From assembly GCF_900110645.1 (NCBI RefSeq), contig NZ_FOFB01000004.1, positions 1 to 64,000 of the forward strand: a stretch of 64,000 nt of DNA. Reading direction: 5' to 3'. The position numbers and the translations under genes are program-made. Positions within the stretch are counted from its first letter, which is position 1. Each line of letters opens with the position of its first letter. Origin of the DNA: Neolewinella agarilytica (lineage in GTDB: Bacteria > Bacteroidota > Bacteroidia > Chitinophagales > Saprospiraceae). Positions 1 through 9,661 of this stretch are shown piece by piece. The notes beneath the pieces are model-generated. The model made no database searches, was not told the DNA's origin, and saw only the letters and a program-made list of their open reading frames with translations.

Positions 1-87
1 CTTCGCTTCGGTGTCAAGCACCAGCTAAACAAGCTCCTCCTCTGGCCGTCAAACTAGCTTAACTTCGTGGTACGCAAGGATACAAGC

Positions 88-143
88 TAATCAAATATCG
101 AGAGCACGAAGTACTGCGAAGCAAATCGCCAATCGCCAATCAA
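88..143 (-). repeat. Heptad repeat element with 21-nt core, copy 1
   Basis: Read on the minus strand, 7-bp units of the type TTGATTG and GCGATTG flank a 21-nt core that starts GCTTCGCAGTACTT and ends GTGCTC (102-122). The same core with the same heptads on both sides recurs at 6072-6126 in the opposite orientation. The rest of 1-391 holds no gene: a possible -7 box TACCTTTG lies at 220-227, and a copy of the dispersed TGCACCTGCG element lies at 271-293. Confidence 0.7.
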
Positions 144-391
144 AAACGTAGCAAACGAAGTTTGATGCGTTTGCCCTGGAGCTGCTCCACGGGTCAACCT
201 CCAACCCCTCCTGAGTTGTTACCTTTGCCGGAAGAGCAAAGAAGGGCAGAACATTGCCCCTGAGCTTCCCTTTGCACCTGCGCGCTGTCGGCCCCTCTGC
301 CTGAAAATACGGAGGCCGGTTTAAGTTTATCCCGAAACGGCGTAGTGGGGTGCCAACACCTTTTCAACGTAAATCAGATACAGCCAGCGAT

Positions 392-1369
392 ATGAGTTTT
401 TTCAAGAAGTTTTTCAATAAAGAGAAAAAAGAAGACCTCGATAAGGGGATGGAAAAAACGAAAACCGGTTTTTTCAATAAATTGAACCGGGCAGTTGCCG
501 GCAAAGACAAGGTAGACGAGGAGGTGCTCGATGAACTGGAGAGCGTACTGATATCCAGTGATGTTGGTCTTGACACCACCATTAAAATCATTGATAGAAT
601 TGAGGCCCGGGTCGCTGAGCAGAAGTACGTCAATACGAGTGAGTTGCACGAAATCCTGCGTGACGAAATCGTGCAGCTATTGGCTGAACAGAATGATCAG
701 GACTTTGAAGACTACCAGCTGCCGCCGGTTGAAGGAGATGGCCCCGCCGTTATCCTCGTCGTGGGCGTCAACGGAGTGGGTAAGACGACCACTATCGGTA
801 AAATCGCCAACCAGTACAAGAGACAAGGCCACAAAGTAGTACTTGGTGCAGCCGATACATTCCGTGCTGCAGCCGTTGATCAGCTTAAAATCTGGAGCGA
901 ACGGGTAGGTTGTGAGTTTTACTCGAAAGGGATGTATACCGATCCCGCCGCAGTAGCCTACGAAACGACGAAATTTGCCATTGACAACGACTGTGACGTA
1001 GCGATAATTGACACCGCAGGCCGTTTGCACACGAAATTTAACCTGATGAAGGAACTTTCTAAAATAAAAAGATCCATCACGAAGGCTTTGCCCTCCGCTC
1101 CTCATCAGGTCCTGCTGGTGCTGGACGCCACGACTGGGCAGAATGCTATTGAGCAAGCCAAGGCTTTTACCGAAGCAACTGACGTAAGTGCACTGGCACT
1201 CACTAAGTTAGATGGAACGGCGAAGGGTGGTGTGGCCATTGGAATTACCGATTCTTTCCAGGTTCCAATCCGATATATCGGCGTTGGAGAAGGCATTGAA
1301 CACCTGCAAATCTTTAATAAAAGAGCCTTTGTGGATAGCCTGTTTGGGGACGAAATGAAAATTTCTTAG
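392..1369 (+). CDS. ftsY: Signal recognition particle receptor FtsY
   Basis: SRP-receptor GTPase that docks ribosome-SRP complexes at the inner membrane for co-translational insertion, working with Ffh and SecYEG. The 326-residue product has a short charged N-terminal segment, a helical N domain (about 20-110) and an SRP-type GTPase G domain. Visible motifs are the P-loop GVNGVGKTTTIGK, DTFRAAAVDQL, DTAGRLH, TKLDGTAKGG and a C-terminal GVGEGIEHL. The ATG at 392 (MSFFKKFF) is preferred over an in-frame ATG at 350 because it gives the amphipathic, lysine-rich N-terminus usual for FtsY. The long acidic A domain of E. coli FtsY is absent, as in most Bacteroidota. It appears to be a single-gene unit. 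Confidence 0.95.
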   Translation: MSFFKKFFNKEKKEDLDKGMEKTKTGFFNKLNRAVAGKDKVDEEVLDELESVLISSDVGLDTTIKIIDRIEARVAEQKYVNTSELHEILRDEIVQLLAEQNDQDFEDYQLPPVEGDGPAVILVVGVNGVGKTTTIGKIANQYKRQGHKVVLGAADTFRAAAVDQLKIWSERVGCEFYSKGMYTDPAAVAYETTKFAIDNDCDVAIIDTAGRLHTKFNLMKELSKIKRSITKALPSAPHQVLLVLDATTGQNAIEQAKAFTEATDVSALALTKLDGTAKGGVAIGITDSFQVPIRYIGVGEGIEHLQIFNKRAFVDSLFGDEMKIS

Positions 1370-1618
1370 AAAAAATTTCGATTTCTCGTGCACATTTTGT
1401 AGTTAAAAGAGTTTAAGCCACCGAATCACGCAAACGAAAGGTGCCGAACACCTCCTTCAGGGAAAGTAAGGCATCAATTCGTAGCAGCGATTTCAGCTTC
1501 CAATGTCGACCGTAGTTGCGGTTGTTCTCGGGGAAGTTTGCCGTTTTATTCTCTCTAATTCAGCCAGCCGATTCAGTGAACGGAATGGGCTTGCTGTGAC
1601 CATTTTAATTACACTTTT

Positions 1619-4600
1619 ATGTACAAAGTAACACAGTTACTGGGGCTAGCGGTATGCCTGCTCGCCTTCGGAACAACCTCACTCTCAGCACAAAGTACAA
1701 CCTACGAAGTAAATTTTGCCAGTATTAGATTTGTCAATCTTAACCTGGGCGATGACTGCAGCCGGGAAGTCATTTATAACAATATACTGAGCGGAGAACC
1801 TGATATTGACGGCGACGGAATGGTACCGCCTGAATCTGCTTTTACGATCTCTATTGACGATGATGACCCTTCAAATGGTAATATCCTGGATGGCTGTGGT
1901 TCTTTTCGCTACGAAATAATTCCCGCTGACGGCAGCGGTGTTCTTGGCTTCACTTTTGGCAGCGGTACGATCAACGCTTTTGACGTTACTCCCCCCACTC
2001 AATTTATGAATGCCGAAGCCTACGGCCCGTTTTACACTACTGAATTGGACGAGCTGACCATTAATACGCTCACGGCCAATATCTCCCGCTCTTTTATGGT
2101 AGACGGGCAGACAACGATGCCCATCATGGGAACCCTCTCTTCTGACCTCATGCTACGCCTGATCGCTGGCGGAGAAATCCCCCGCTTTTCGGATGGTTGT
2201 TCAGACGTTGACGTTACCGTATCTGATGTGATCAACCGCGACGGTGATTGCGGAGACATCGTAATTACCCGCTCCTTCACGGCTACGGACGCGAGCGCTG
2301 ATTGTGTTGGAGACGGCCGCCTGAACGGGCAAACGGTTGTGTCCTACGATATTTTACTGGAGCGCCCCTCCGGAGAAGATGTACTGGCTCCTGCTTCCGT
2401 AGCCAACTTCGAATGTAATGACCCAACTATCATTGCGGGTGTCTTTCCTAAGCCTTCCGTTGAAGATTTTCCTTTCCTGAATGGCCCTGACGGTCCCATT
2501 TACCTCAACGAATCTTTTGGCAACCTGGGCTCTACCTATTCCGACAGCGAAGCCATCGTTACCTGTAACAGTACCTATAAGTTCATCCGCACTTTCACCA
2601 TCATTGACTGGTGTGATACTGAAAACGTGCGCACTTTCACTCAGGTCGTGAAGGTAGGAGATACCGCTCCGCCAACCGTTATGATTCCCGCACAGGACCT
2701 GGATTTCGACGGAGTTGCAGATGACGGGCCATTGGTCTTTACAACCAACGCTCCTAACTGTGGCGCTTTCGTCCCAACCAACATGGGTGGACTGCAAATC
2801 ACGGATGGCTGTAGTTCCATTTCCACAGTACAGGCCTTTGTACTGCTTGATCGGCAGGAAGACGATCTCCTCGGCCCCATCGATGTTAATGCTCCTAACC
2901 CCGTTAATCGTTTGACGCCTTTCCTGCCCGCCGGACCTCACACCCTGCGTTACATTGCCATTGACGACTGTGGCAACGAAGCCATTCAGGATGTCGACAT
3001 CCTGATCGAAGATCGTTCCGGCCCCGTCATCATCGCTGAAGACGCCCTGAATATTTCCCTGAGCAACAGTGGTTTTGCCGAAGTAACGGCCCTGGACGTC
3101 GACCGTGGCTCTTACGACGATTGTTCCGACCTCATTCTGGAGATCGCATTTGCCAACCCTAACTCTTTGCTTCCAATCGGTGACTTTGGCACTTCCATTA
3201 CCCTTACCTGTATCGACGTAGGCGTCGTCCCCGTCATCCTGCGCGGTACGGATGCCAATGGTAACCAGAACCAGCGAATGTCAATACTGAACGTAGTGGA
3301 TAACTCCGCCCCACTCTGTATCGCTCCCGGAGCCATGAATATCACCTGCGACCAGGCAGACGATATGCTGCCCGAAGATCTCAATGCTTTTTATGATGCT
3401 GACCCCGTTGGAACCATCAGTATGCTCGACGAAATGTTCGGTGCACCCACCAGCCTCGATAACTGTGGAAATGAAGTGACCACCCAAACGGTGAACGCCA
3501 ACATTAATGACTGTGGCACGGGCATTATCACCCGTAGCTTCAGTGTGACGGACGCCCGCGGATTTGTATCCGCTCCCGGCTGTCAACAGATTGTAACGGT
3601 CGGTGGTATGCGCGACTATACCCTTGAATTCCCCGGAGATGCGGAAACTACCTGTGGTAATATCCCCACTTTCGACGACCTGATGTACACCCCCTTTGGT
3701 TGTGACAATGTGGTGAGTAACACCCGTCTTGACACTTTCTTCGCCAGCGGCGAAGCCTGCTATAAACTCCGGCGCACCATCGAAGTCATCAACTGGTGTG
3801 AGTACGACGGTATCGGCGCCTATTACAACGTACCCCGCGATGCGGATCAGGACGGTAACTTCGAAGAATCCACCTTCCTGCACATCATCCCGAACGGGAA
3901 CACGAACCCGCTGGATGATTCTGCTATCCTTGATCGGGACGGCAACCGCAATAACAACAACGATATCCGCAACCTGGATGGAGACGACAACTTCAGCGGC
4001 TCAACGCCGGTGGATGGAGACAATGACGGAGACACCGGTTACGCCAACTCCCGTAGCCGTGGTGCATTCCGCTACATCCAGTTTATCAAAGTATACGATG
4101 AAACAGCACCAACAATTACTAACGTCATTGCCGACGTTACGCCCGGTGCTGGCTGTGAAGGTGGAGACTTCGTGATGAGCTACACACTACAGGACGACTG
4201 TTCCCCCGAAGACCTGACGAGCATTGCTGAGATTGATTTTGACTACGTATCGGTCAACGGATTCACCACGAGCCGCATGGTAACGGCAGCGGAAATCAAC
4301 GAAAGCTCTCCCGGTCGCTTTACGATCAACCTGACGGATGTTCGCCCGGGGGAACACGCTATCCGGGTCCGCGGACTGGATGGCTGTGGTAATACCGACG
4401 GCCGCATCGTACCCTTTACGGTCACGACTGGCGGAGATTTGTCTCCGATCTGTGTTGGCCGCCTGACCTTCGAACTTTTCAACGACGGTGACGGCGGTGG
4501 TATCGCCATCGTGGAAGCTGACGACTTTATTGTCGATGTAACCGGTAACTGTGGCAGCGAGGAGATTCGCTACTCTATCTACCGCGAAGAAGAGGAGGCC

Positions 4601-5971
4601 AGTTTGCCAGGTTTCGTACCGCAGCCGGGACGTCAAAGCTTCACGGTTACCTGTGATGACGAAGGTGATGTGATGGTCCGGGTCTACATCTTTGACGCCA
4701 ACGGCAACGCTGCTCCCTGTAATGCTGTGGCATCGATTGAAGCCTTCGGCGAGAACGTTTGTGATGATGGCGGGTTAGGCTCCCTGGCGGGCTTCATTAC
4801 ATCGCCGGACAACGAGCTGCTCAGCGGTATCGAAGTCTACATCAGTGATCCGAACTCGATGGATGATATGATGTATACGGATAACAATGGTAGCTTCCTC
4901 TTCAACGGACTGGAGGTAGGCCACCAGTACATGATCCGTCCCAACATGCCCGATGAGGTAAACCTGACCCGCGTGAAAACCAGCGATATCTTTAAGATTA
5001 CTAACCATATCCTTGGAGTTCAGGAAATAAACAACCCTTTCCGCCTGGTGGCCGCTGACGTAAACGCTGATGGCCGGGTAGACATCGGTGACATGGTTGC
5101 CATCCGCCGCGTAATTCTCGGCATGGATGATACTTTCCAGAACAGCCCGACCTGGAGATTTATTCGCCGGAACTTCAGCCTTGATGGCCTGGAAGAAGGC
5201 TGGAACCCCTCCATCTTCCCTTCTACCTTCACCGTTAGCCAGCTGGGTGGCCACAACCGGGAGGCAGATTTTGTCGCCATCGAAATTGGTGACGTTTTCA
5301 CCGAGCCCACCCCCCGTTCCACGCTTGCACTATCCACGGCTGATCAGCAGCTGACGACCGGCGAAAGTACCGAGATCTTCTTCTCCGCTGAAGAACTGGC
5401 GGGCTTCCAGGGCACCATCGAAGCCACCGAAGGACTGACGATCGAAAGCTGGAATTCAGCCGTGCTGGGCGCAGGAAATATCAATGATGCCTTTATCGGT
5501 CAGGGCCTGCTTGCCCTTAGCTACAACGGTAGCGAGCCCCTGGCTGGCCAGGAAGTACTATCACTTACCGTCCGCGCTAACCGCGATCTCATGATTAGTG
5601 ATTACCTTAGCATCACGGATCGCCTAAGCTACCCGGAAGCTATTCTGGTTGACGGTAGTACGGCTGCTTTGAGTTTACAATTCAGCGAGAATGCCGGGGG
5701 TGGAACTTTACTCCACCAAAACTTCCCCAACCCAGTAGCCGCTCAGACAACTATTGTGTTTGACCTCCCCGAGTCTGGTCCGGTAACCCTTACCGTGCAC
5801 GATATCCAGGGACGACTGCTAACGGAGCGTGCCGTGGCTGGCCTGGCCGGTCGCAATACCATCACGCTGTCTCTTTCCGACGACCTTAAAAACACGACCG
5901 GTATTCTTACCTACACCCTCGAGGTGGGAGAGGAACGCCTGAGCAAACGTATGACGGTAGTGGCTCGATAG
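1619..5971 (+). CDS. Large secreted T9SS-sorted surface protein with dockerin-like segment
   Basis: Predicted exported protein of 1450 residues. Residues 1-25 form a signal peptide (hydrophobic LLGLAVCLLAFG, then SAQ). The long central part is rich in Asp, Gly and paired Cys and carries repeated motifs such as C(S/G)xE and DxCGN, typical of HYR/Ig-like adhesion repeats. Around residues 1060-1110 there is a carboxypeptidase-regulatory-like fold (SLAGFITSPDNELLSGIEV). It is followed by an EF-hand/dockerin-like stretch (DVNADGRVDIGDMVAIRRVI). The last 80 residues are a T9SS type A sorting domain (NFPNPVAAQTTIVFDLP, then IQGRLL). The protein should cross the outer membrane through the Por machinery and be anchored or released; its ligand is unknown. 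It is a lone gene. Confidence 0.85.
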   Translation: MYKVTQLLGLAVCLLAFGTTSLSAQSTTYEVNFASIRFVNLNLGDDCSREVIYNNILSGEPDIDGDGMVPPESAFTISIDDDDPSNGNILDGCGSFRYEIIPADGSGVLGFTFGSGTINAFDVTPPTQFMNAEAYGPFYTTELDELTINTLTANISRSFMVDGQTTMPIMGTLSSDLMLRLIAGGEIPRFSDGCSDVDVTVSDVINRDGDCGDIVITRSFTATDASADCVGDGRLNGQTVVSYDILLERPSGEDVLAPASVANFECNDPTIIAGVFPKPSVEDFPFLNGPDGPIYLNESFGNLGSTYSDSEAIVTCNSTYKFIRTFTIIDWCDTENVRTFTQVVKVGDTAPPTVMIPAQDLDFDGVADDGPLVFTTNAPNCGAFVPTNMGGLQITDGCSSISTVQAFVLLDRQEDDLLGPIDVNAPNPVNRLTPFLPAGPHTLRYIAIDDCGNEAIQDVDILIEDRSGPVIIAEDALNISLSNSGFAEVTALDVDRGSYDDCSDLILEIAFANPNSLLPIGDFGTSITLTCIDVGVVPVILRGTDANGNQNQRMSILNVVDNSAPLCIAPGAMNITCDQADDMLPEDLNAFYDADPVGTISMLDEMFGAPTSLDNCGNEVTTQTVNANINDCGTGIITRSFSVTDARGFVSAPGCQQIVTVGGMRDYTLEFPGDAETTCGNIPTFDDLMYTPFGCDNVVSNTRLDTFFASGEACYKLRRTIEVINWCEYDGIGAYYNVPRDADQDGNFEESTFLHIIPNGNTNPLDDSAILDRDGNRNNNNDIRNLDGDDNFSGSTPVDGDNDGDTGYANSRSRGAFRYIQFIKVYDETAPTITNVIADVTPGAGCEGGDFVMSYTLQDDCSPEDLTSIAEIDFDYVSVNGFTTSRMVTAAEINESSPGRFTINLTDVRPGEHAIRVRGLDGCGNTDGRIVPFTVTTGGDLSPICVGRLTFELFNDGDGGGIAIVEADDFIVDVTGNCGSEEIRYSIYREEEEASLPGFVPQPGRQSFTVTCDDEGDVMVRVYIFDANGNAAPCNAVASIEAFGENVCDDGGLGSLAGFITSPDNELLSGIEVYISDPNSMDDMMYTDNNGSFLFNGLEVGHQYMIRPNMPDEVNLTRVKTSDIFKITNHILGVQEINNPFRLVAADVNADGRVDIGDMVAIRRVILGMDDTFQNSPTWRFIRRNFSLDGLEEGWNPSIFPSTFTVSQLGGHNREADFVAIEIGDVFTEPTPRSTLALSTADQQLTTGESTEIFFSAEELAGFQGTIEATEGLTIESWNSAVLGAGNINDAFIGQGLLALSYNGSEPLAGQEVLSLTVRANRDLMISDYLSITDRLSYPEAILVDGSTAALSLQFSENAGGGTLLHQNFPNPVAAQTTIVFDLPESGPVTLTVHDIQGRLLTERAVAGLAGRNTITLSLSDDLKNTTGILTYTLEVGEERLSKRMTVVAR

Positions 5972-6071
5972 CCACCACCAATGGCATAAACATGCCGCCA
6001 AGAATTAGAGAGTAGCGCGACCCTGCCTTTCCTTCGGGATTGGTGGGGTTATGCTCTTTTAAAGGAGATTC

Positions 6072-6126
6072 TCGATTGCTTCGCAGTACTTTGTGCTCTT
6101 GAATCTTGATTGGCGATTTTTGATTT
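6072..6126 (+). repeat. Heptad repeat element with 21-nt core, copy 2
   Basis: The core GCTTCGCAGTACTTTGTGCTC (21 nt, 6078-6098) differs at one base from the copy at 102-122. It is followed by the units TTGAATC, TTGATTG, GCGATTT and TTGATTT and preceded by TCGATT. It lies inverted relative to copy 1, so the two flank ftsY and the 1450-residue gene. The surrounding 5972-6364 has no gene; it also holds a reverse-orientation dispersed GC-rich element at 6149-6169. Confidence 0.7.
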
Positions 6127-6373
6127 GTGAGAGAGCCTGATGCTTTTTAGCGCGGACGCAGGTGCAAGGTTTTTTCTGCTCGGCGCTCCGCGCCGGTAGG
6201 ATAGCAGAAGGGACGATAATCAGCCGGTGGAAAGCTCGTCAGGTAAAGCGTTGCTGGTCGTCCGACCAATTCTTTCAGCCTGACGAAGTCGGATGAAAGT
6301 TGGTCTGACGACTAAGGTGCATCCTTGTTTCTGGCACACCGCCAAATTTTGACTGTATACTTGTGTGATCGGG

Positions 6374-7282
6374 ATGACGTTTCACCAGTCAACACAATTT
6401 CCAATGCCCACCTCCGTCAAGCAGATAAAATTTGAGAACAAGACCAACCAGAAGTCATACTTTGAGCTTATCCGGATAGAGGAATTGTTGAGTAGAAGCC
6501 TGGATCACGATATCTGCCAGAACCACATCGTCAATTTCTACATCATATTTTTTGTGCTGGAAGGAAAGGGGAAGCATACTATTGACCTGGTGGATTACAA
6601 CTATGCTAAAGGCGATGTATTACTGATTCGAAAGGATCAAATTCATAAGTTTTCCAGAAGTACAAAGGTTAAGGGCTATCTCTTAGCCTTTACGGAAGAG
6701 TTTATTCAAAGCCACTTGAGTAATCTGGAGGCCTTAAAAACACTAAAGATATTTAATGAGTTTTTGGGTAACCCTAAAGTTGAACTACGGGAGGTAAAAT
6801 CCGAATTGTCAAGCTTTACGGAGCTGGTAAGTCAATTAGACCGGGAGACTATGTTTCAGGACGAATATTCTGAAGGGATTGCCCGGAGTTTGCTCCACGT
6901 TATCATTACCAAACTATTCCGGATCAAGGCCCGGGAGGGTAAGCTTTCCCAAAAAACGAAGTACCTGGAAGAATTCATCGCTTTCCAGTCGATGGTAGAA
7001 CAGGACTGTTTCAAAAGCAAGAAGGTGGCTGACTATGCTTCAAGAATGGCCGTTTCGACCAAGACCCTCAACAAGATCGTGCAATCGATCGTCAATAAGT
7101 CGGCGAAGTTATTCATTGACGAAATAACCATTACGCAGATCAAGAGACTACTATTCGTTACCAATCTATCCATAAAGGAGATTGCTTTTGAAGCGGGATT
7201 TGAAGATCCGGCCAATTTTTCAAACTACTTCAAGAAGTTCGTTGGAGAGTCGCCCGAACTGTTTCGGCAGGCACATCAGTAA
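6374..7282 (+). CDS. AraC family transcriptional regulator
   Basis: About 302 residues. The N-terminal half is a cupin-like effector/dimerisation domain (GKGKHTIDLVDYNYAKGDVLLIRKDQIHKF). The C-terminal 100 residues form an AraC/XylS double helix-turn-helix DNA-binding domain, with VADYASRMAVSTKTLNKIVQ as the first HTH and IKEIAFEAGFEDPANFSNYF, then FVGESPELFR, as the second. The start is uncertain: GTG 6365, ATG 6374 and ATG 6404 (MPTSVKQIKF) are all in frame. It sits 94 nt upstream of a co-directional lipoprotein gene that it may control; that link rests on position only. Confidence 0.85.
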   Translation: MTFHQSTQFPMPTSVKQIKFENKTNQKSYFELIRIEELLSRSLDHDICQNHIVNFYIIFFVLEGKGKHTIDLVDYNYAKGDVLLIRKDQIHKFSRSTKVKGYLLAFTEEFIQSHLSNLEALKTLKIFNEFLGNPKVELREVKSELSSFTELVSQLDRETMFQDEYSEGIARSLLHVIITKLFRIKAREGKLSQKTKYLEEFIAFQSMVEQDCFKSKKVADYASRMAVSTKTLNKIVQSIVNKSAKLFIDEITITQIKRLLFVTNLSIKEIAFEAGFEDPANFSNYFKKFVGESPELFRQAHQ

Positions 7283-7375
7283 GATATTCCCATTTTGACA
7301 GGCCTTAGGAGGTTTTTTACAGGATGAAGCCTTTCATCCGGCTATAGTTTTGCTTCATCATCAAAAGATCTGAAT

Positions 7376-8854
7376 ATGAAGTACTTAACCTCGTTTTTTC
7401 TCGTACTGCTTGCCTTGTTTTTTAGCAATTGCACCGCCAGTACGGGCATCAATCAACCATCTGATAACGAAAAAACTATGCCAACAACAACGATAATGGA
7501 AGTGACTACTTTCAAGACCGGCGCGGACGTCAAAATGGATGCCTTTAGTCAGGCAGATAAGACAGTAGAAGATGCTTTCACCAGCAAGCAAGCTGGTTTC
7601 ATTAAACGCCAGAGCGGCGTAAATGAAAAGGGGGAAGTGGTCGTGAACGTGTACTGGGAAAGCCTGGCTGAAGCAGAGGCGTCCATGAATAAGTTTATGA
7701 CTGATCCTTCGGTGGCTTCCTATGCTGCCATGATCGACGGTCCAAGCATGAAAATGACAAGATTCACCGCCGGCGAAGCATTTGATGCTCCGGAAAGTGG
7801 GTTCGTAGAAACGATGACGTTCGACCTGAAACCCGGTACTGACCTCTCCGCTTTCAATACCCTTAACCAACAAGTCAAAACTGATTATACGGGTAAGCAG
7901 GCAGGCTTCTTACAGCGGTTGACGGGGGTAAACGAAGAAGGTAAGCAGGTCGTGGCTGTTTACTGGGCCAGCAAGGCAGACTCAGATGCGGCCATGAGTG
8001 GCTTCATGGCTCACCCAACAGCTAAGGCTTTCATGAGTAATATGGAGGAATCGTCCATATCCATGGGTCGTTACCTCTTTATGAATAAGGAATTATCCAA
8101 AAAAGATAAAGTTGTTGCTTTGCTGAACAGCTTCAATACAGGAGACCAGGCGCCCATTGCTTATATCAATCCTGAAAAATACGTTCAACACAACCTGGAC
8201 GTCGGAGATGGGCTGGCTGGGTTTGGAGCCGTTATGCAGCACGCTCCCCCTCAGGGCTTCAAGGCTGATGTAGTCCGGGCATTTGAAGATGGCGAATATG
8301 TATTTACCCACACGGTCTATGATTTCTTTGGCCCTAAAGTTGGCTTTGACATCTTCCGTTTTGAAGATGGCCTGATCGTTGAGCACTGGGACAATCTGTT
8401 GCCCATTCAGCCCGCTAACCCGAGTGGAAGATCGCAGACGGATGGTCCCACCAGCATCGTGGACTCAGATAAGACCGAAGCCAATAAAAAAGTGATTGAA
8501 GGGTTCATTACGGACGTCATCATCAATCATGAGAACGATAAAATGACAACTTACATCAACCCCGCTAAATACCTGCAACACAATCCTTCCGTCGCTGATG
8601 GTCTGGATGGTTTTGGTGCGGCCATGAAGTATTTCGCTGAAAACGGGATGGTGATGGAATACGACAAGCTACACATGGTGCTGGGGGAAGGAAACTTTGT
8701 CCTTTCCGTTAGTGAGGGAAAGTTCGGCAAAGGAGAACACACTGCTTTTTATGATTTATTTCGCCTGGAAAATGGCCGGATCGTTGAGCATTGGGATGTG
8801 ATTGCGCCTATCCCCGCTAAGTCTGAATGGAAAAATAAAAATGGCAAGTTTTAA
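7376..8854 (+). CDS. Lipoprotein fusing two ABM-like and two SnoaL/NTF2-like domains
   Basis: 492-residue predicted lipoprotein: a hydrophobic N-terminus ends in FFSNC, with Cys19 the likely lipidated residue. Two related modules follow (about 43-125 and 142-222). Each has a SKQAGF(I/L)KRQSGVNEKG-like core and a VYW motif, resembling antibiotic-biosynthesis-monooxygenase/dimeric alpha-beta barrel domains. Two SnoaL/NTF2-like modules then occupy about 245-345 and 365-485, marked by PEKYVQHN and PAKYLQHN, followed by DGLxGFGA and the endings RFEDGLIVEHWD and RLENGRIVEHWD. No enzymatic activity can be assigned. It follows the AraC gene and precedes a hairpin terminator. Confidence 0.75.
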   Translation: MKYLTSFFLVLLALFFSNCTASTGINQPSDNEKTMPTTTIMEVTTFKTGADVKMDAFSQADKTVEDAFTSKQAGFIKRQSGVNEKGEVVVNVYWESLAEAEASMNKFMTDPSVASYAAMIDGPSMKMTRFTAGEAFDAPESGFVETMTFDLKPGTDLSAFNTLNQQVKTDYTGKQAGFLQRLTGVNEEGKQVVAVYWASKADSDAAMSGFMAHPTAKAFMSNMEESSISMGRYLFMNKELSKKDKVVALLNSFNTGDQAPIAYINPEKYVQHNLDVGDGLAGFGAVMQHAPPQGFKADVVRAFEDGEYVFTHTVYDFFGPKVGFDIFRFEDGLIVEHWDNLLPIQPANPSGRSQTDGPTSIVDSDKTEANKKVIEGFITDVIINHENDKMTTYINPAKYLQHNPSVADGLDGFGAAMKYFAENGMVMEYDKLHMVLGEGNFVLSVSEGKFGKGEHTAFYDLFRLENGRIVEHWDVIAPIPAKSEWKNKNGKF

Positions 8855-8920
8855 GCCTGATCCATTAACTGGTCCTGTTTCCTAATTGGAAACATCGATA
8901 ATAAAATTTATTTACCTTAT

Positions 8921-8955
8921 CAGGAAGACCTCAGCCTTGGTCTGGGGGTCTTCCT
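8921..8955 (+). terminator. Hairpin terminator after the four-domain lipoprotein gene
   Basis: CAGGAAGACC pairs with GGTCTTCCTG; the stem is extended by CAG/CTG across single-base bulges, and a short T-rich tail (TTTAATC) follows. It separates the lipoprotein gene from the methyltransferase gene. Confidence 0.6.
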
Positions 8956-8973
8956 GTTTAATCATAAATCAGG

Positions 8974-9615
8974 ATGACTAACTTACCGCAAGTGCAAATT
9001 GCATCAACCTTAGAGCAACTATTAAAAGACGCTAAATACGATCTTTTGAAAATAATGAAAGTGGCAGCGAAGAGTATCGTCAGACCGATGCAGCCATCGG
9101 ACTTTAAGGAGGCTTATCTTTCCATCTCCAGTAAACAGGGAGAAGATTTAAAGCAGCTTATTCAGGAAAAGAATCTGAAAAATATAGTTGAGTTTGGTAC
9201 TTCATTTGGTATTTCCACGCTTTACTTAGCTTCCGGAGCAATTGAAACGGGAGGTCACATCATCACCACCGAGTTAATTGAATCCAAAGCCCGGAAAGCC
9301 ATTGAAAATTTCGAAAAGGCAGGGGTTGCTGACCGTATCGAGGTGAGGGTAGGAGATGCTGTGGAGACCCTGCAGGGCTACTCGGATCCCATTGATTTAC
9401 TACTTTTAGATGGCTGGAAAGATCTGTACCTGGCCGTGTTTCAACTTCTGGAACCAAATTTTCATTCAAATACAATTGTTTACGTTGACAACGCTGATAT
9501 GAAGGAGTCTGAGGTATTTTTAAATACCCTGGCAAATGACCCGCAATATCAGTTTCAACCCCGACATCACGGGAAGGTGATTTTGATTACCAGCCAAGAC
9601 TGGCCGCAACCTTAA
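8974..9615 (+). CDS. Class I SAM-dependent (O-)methyltransferase
   Basis: 213 residues with a Rossmann-type methyltransferase fold of the catechol/caffeoyl-CoA O-methyltransferase family type. The SAM-binding motif I is NIVEFGTSFGISTLYLA (about residues 69-85), followed by GGHIITTELIESKA, an acidic motif RIEVRVGDAVETL, and DLLLLDGWKDLY, which in the family carries the metal/substrate-binding Asp. The substrate cannot be inferred. The next gene, a small cupin, starts 46 nt downstream in the same direction, so the two may be co-transcribed. Confidence 0.8.
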   Translation: MTNLPQVQIASTLEQLLKDAKYDLLKIMKVAAKSIVRPMQPSDFKEAYLSISSKQGEDLKQLIQEKNLKNIVEFGTSFGISTLYLASGAIETGGHIITTELIESKARKAIENFEKAGVADRIEVRVGDAVETLQGYSDPIDLLLLDGWKDLYLAVFQLLEPNFHSNTIVYVDNADMKESEVFLNTLANDPQYQFQPRHHGKVILITSQDWPQP

Positions 9616-9661
9616 TGGAATTAAAAATAGTGATAATCTGACATCTTAAAATTTAGAGAAA

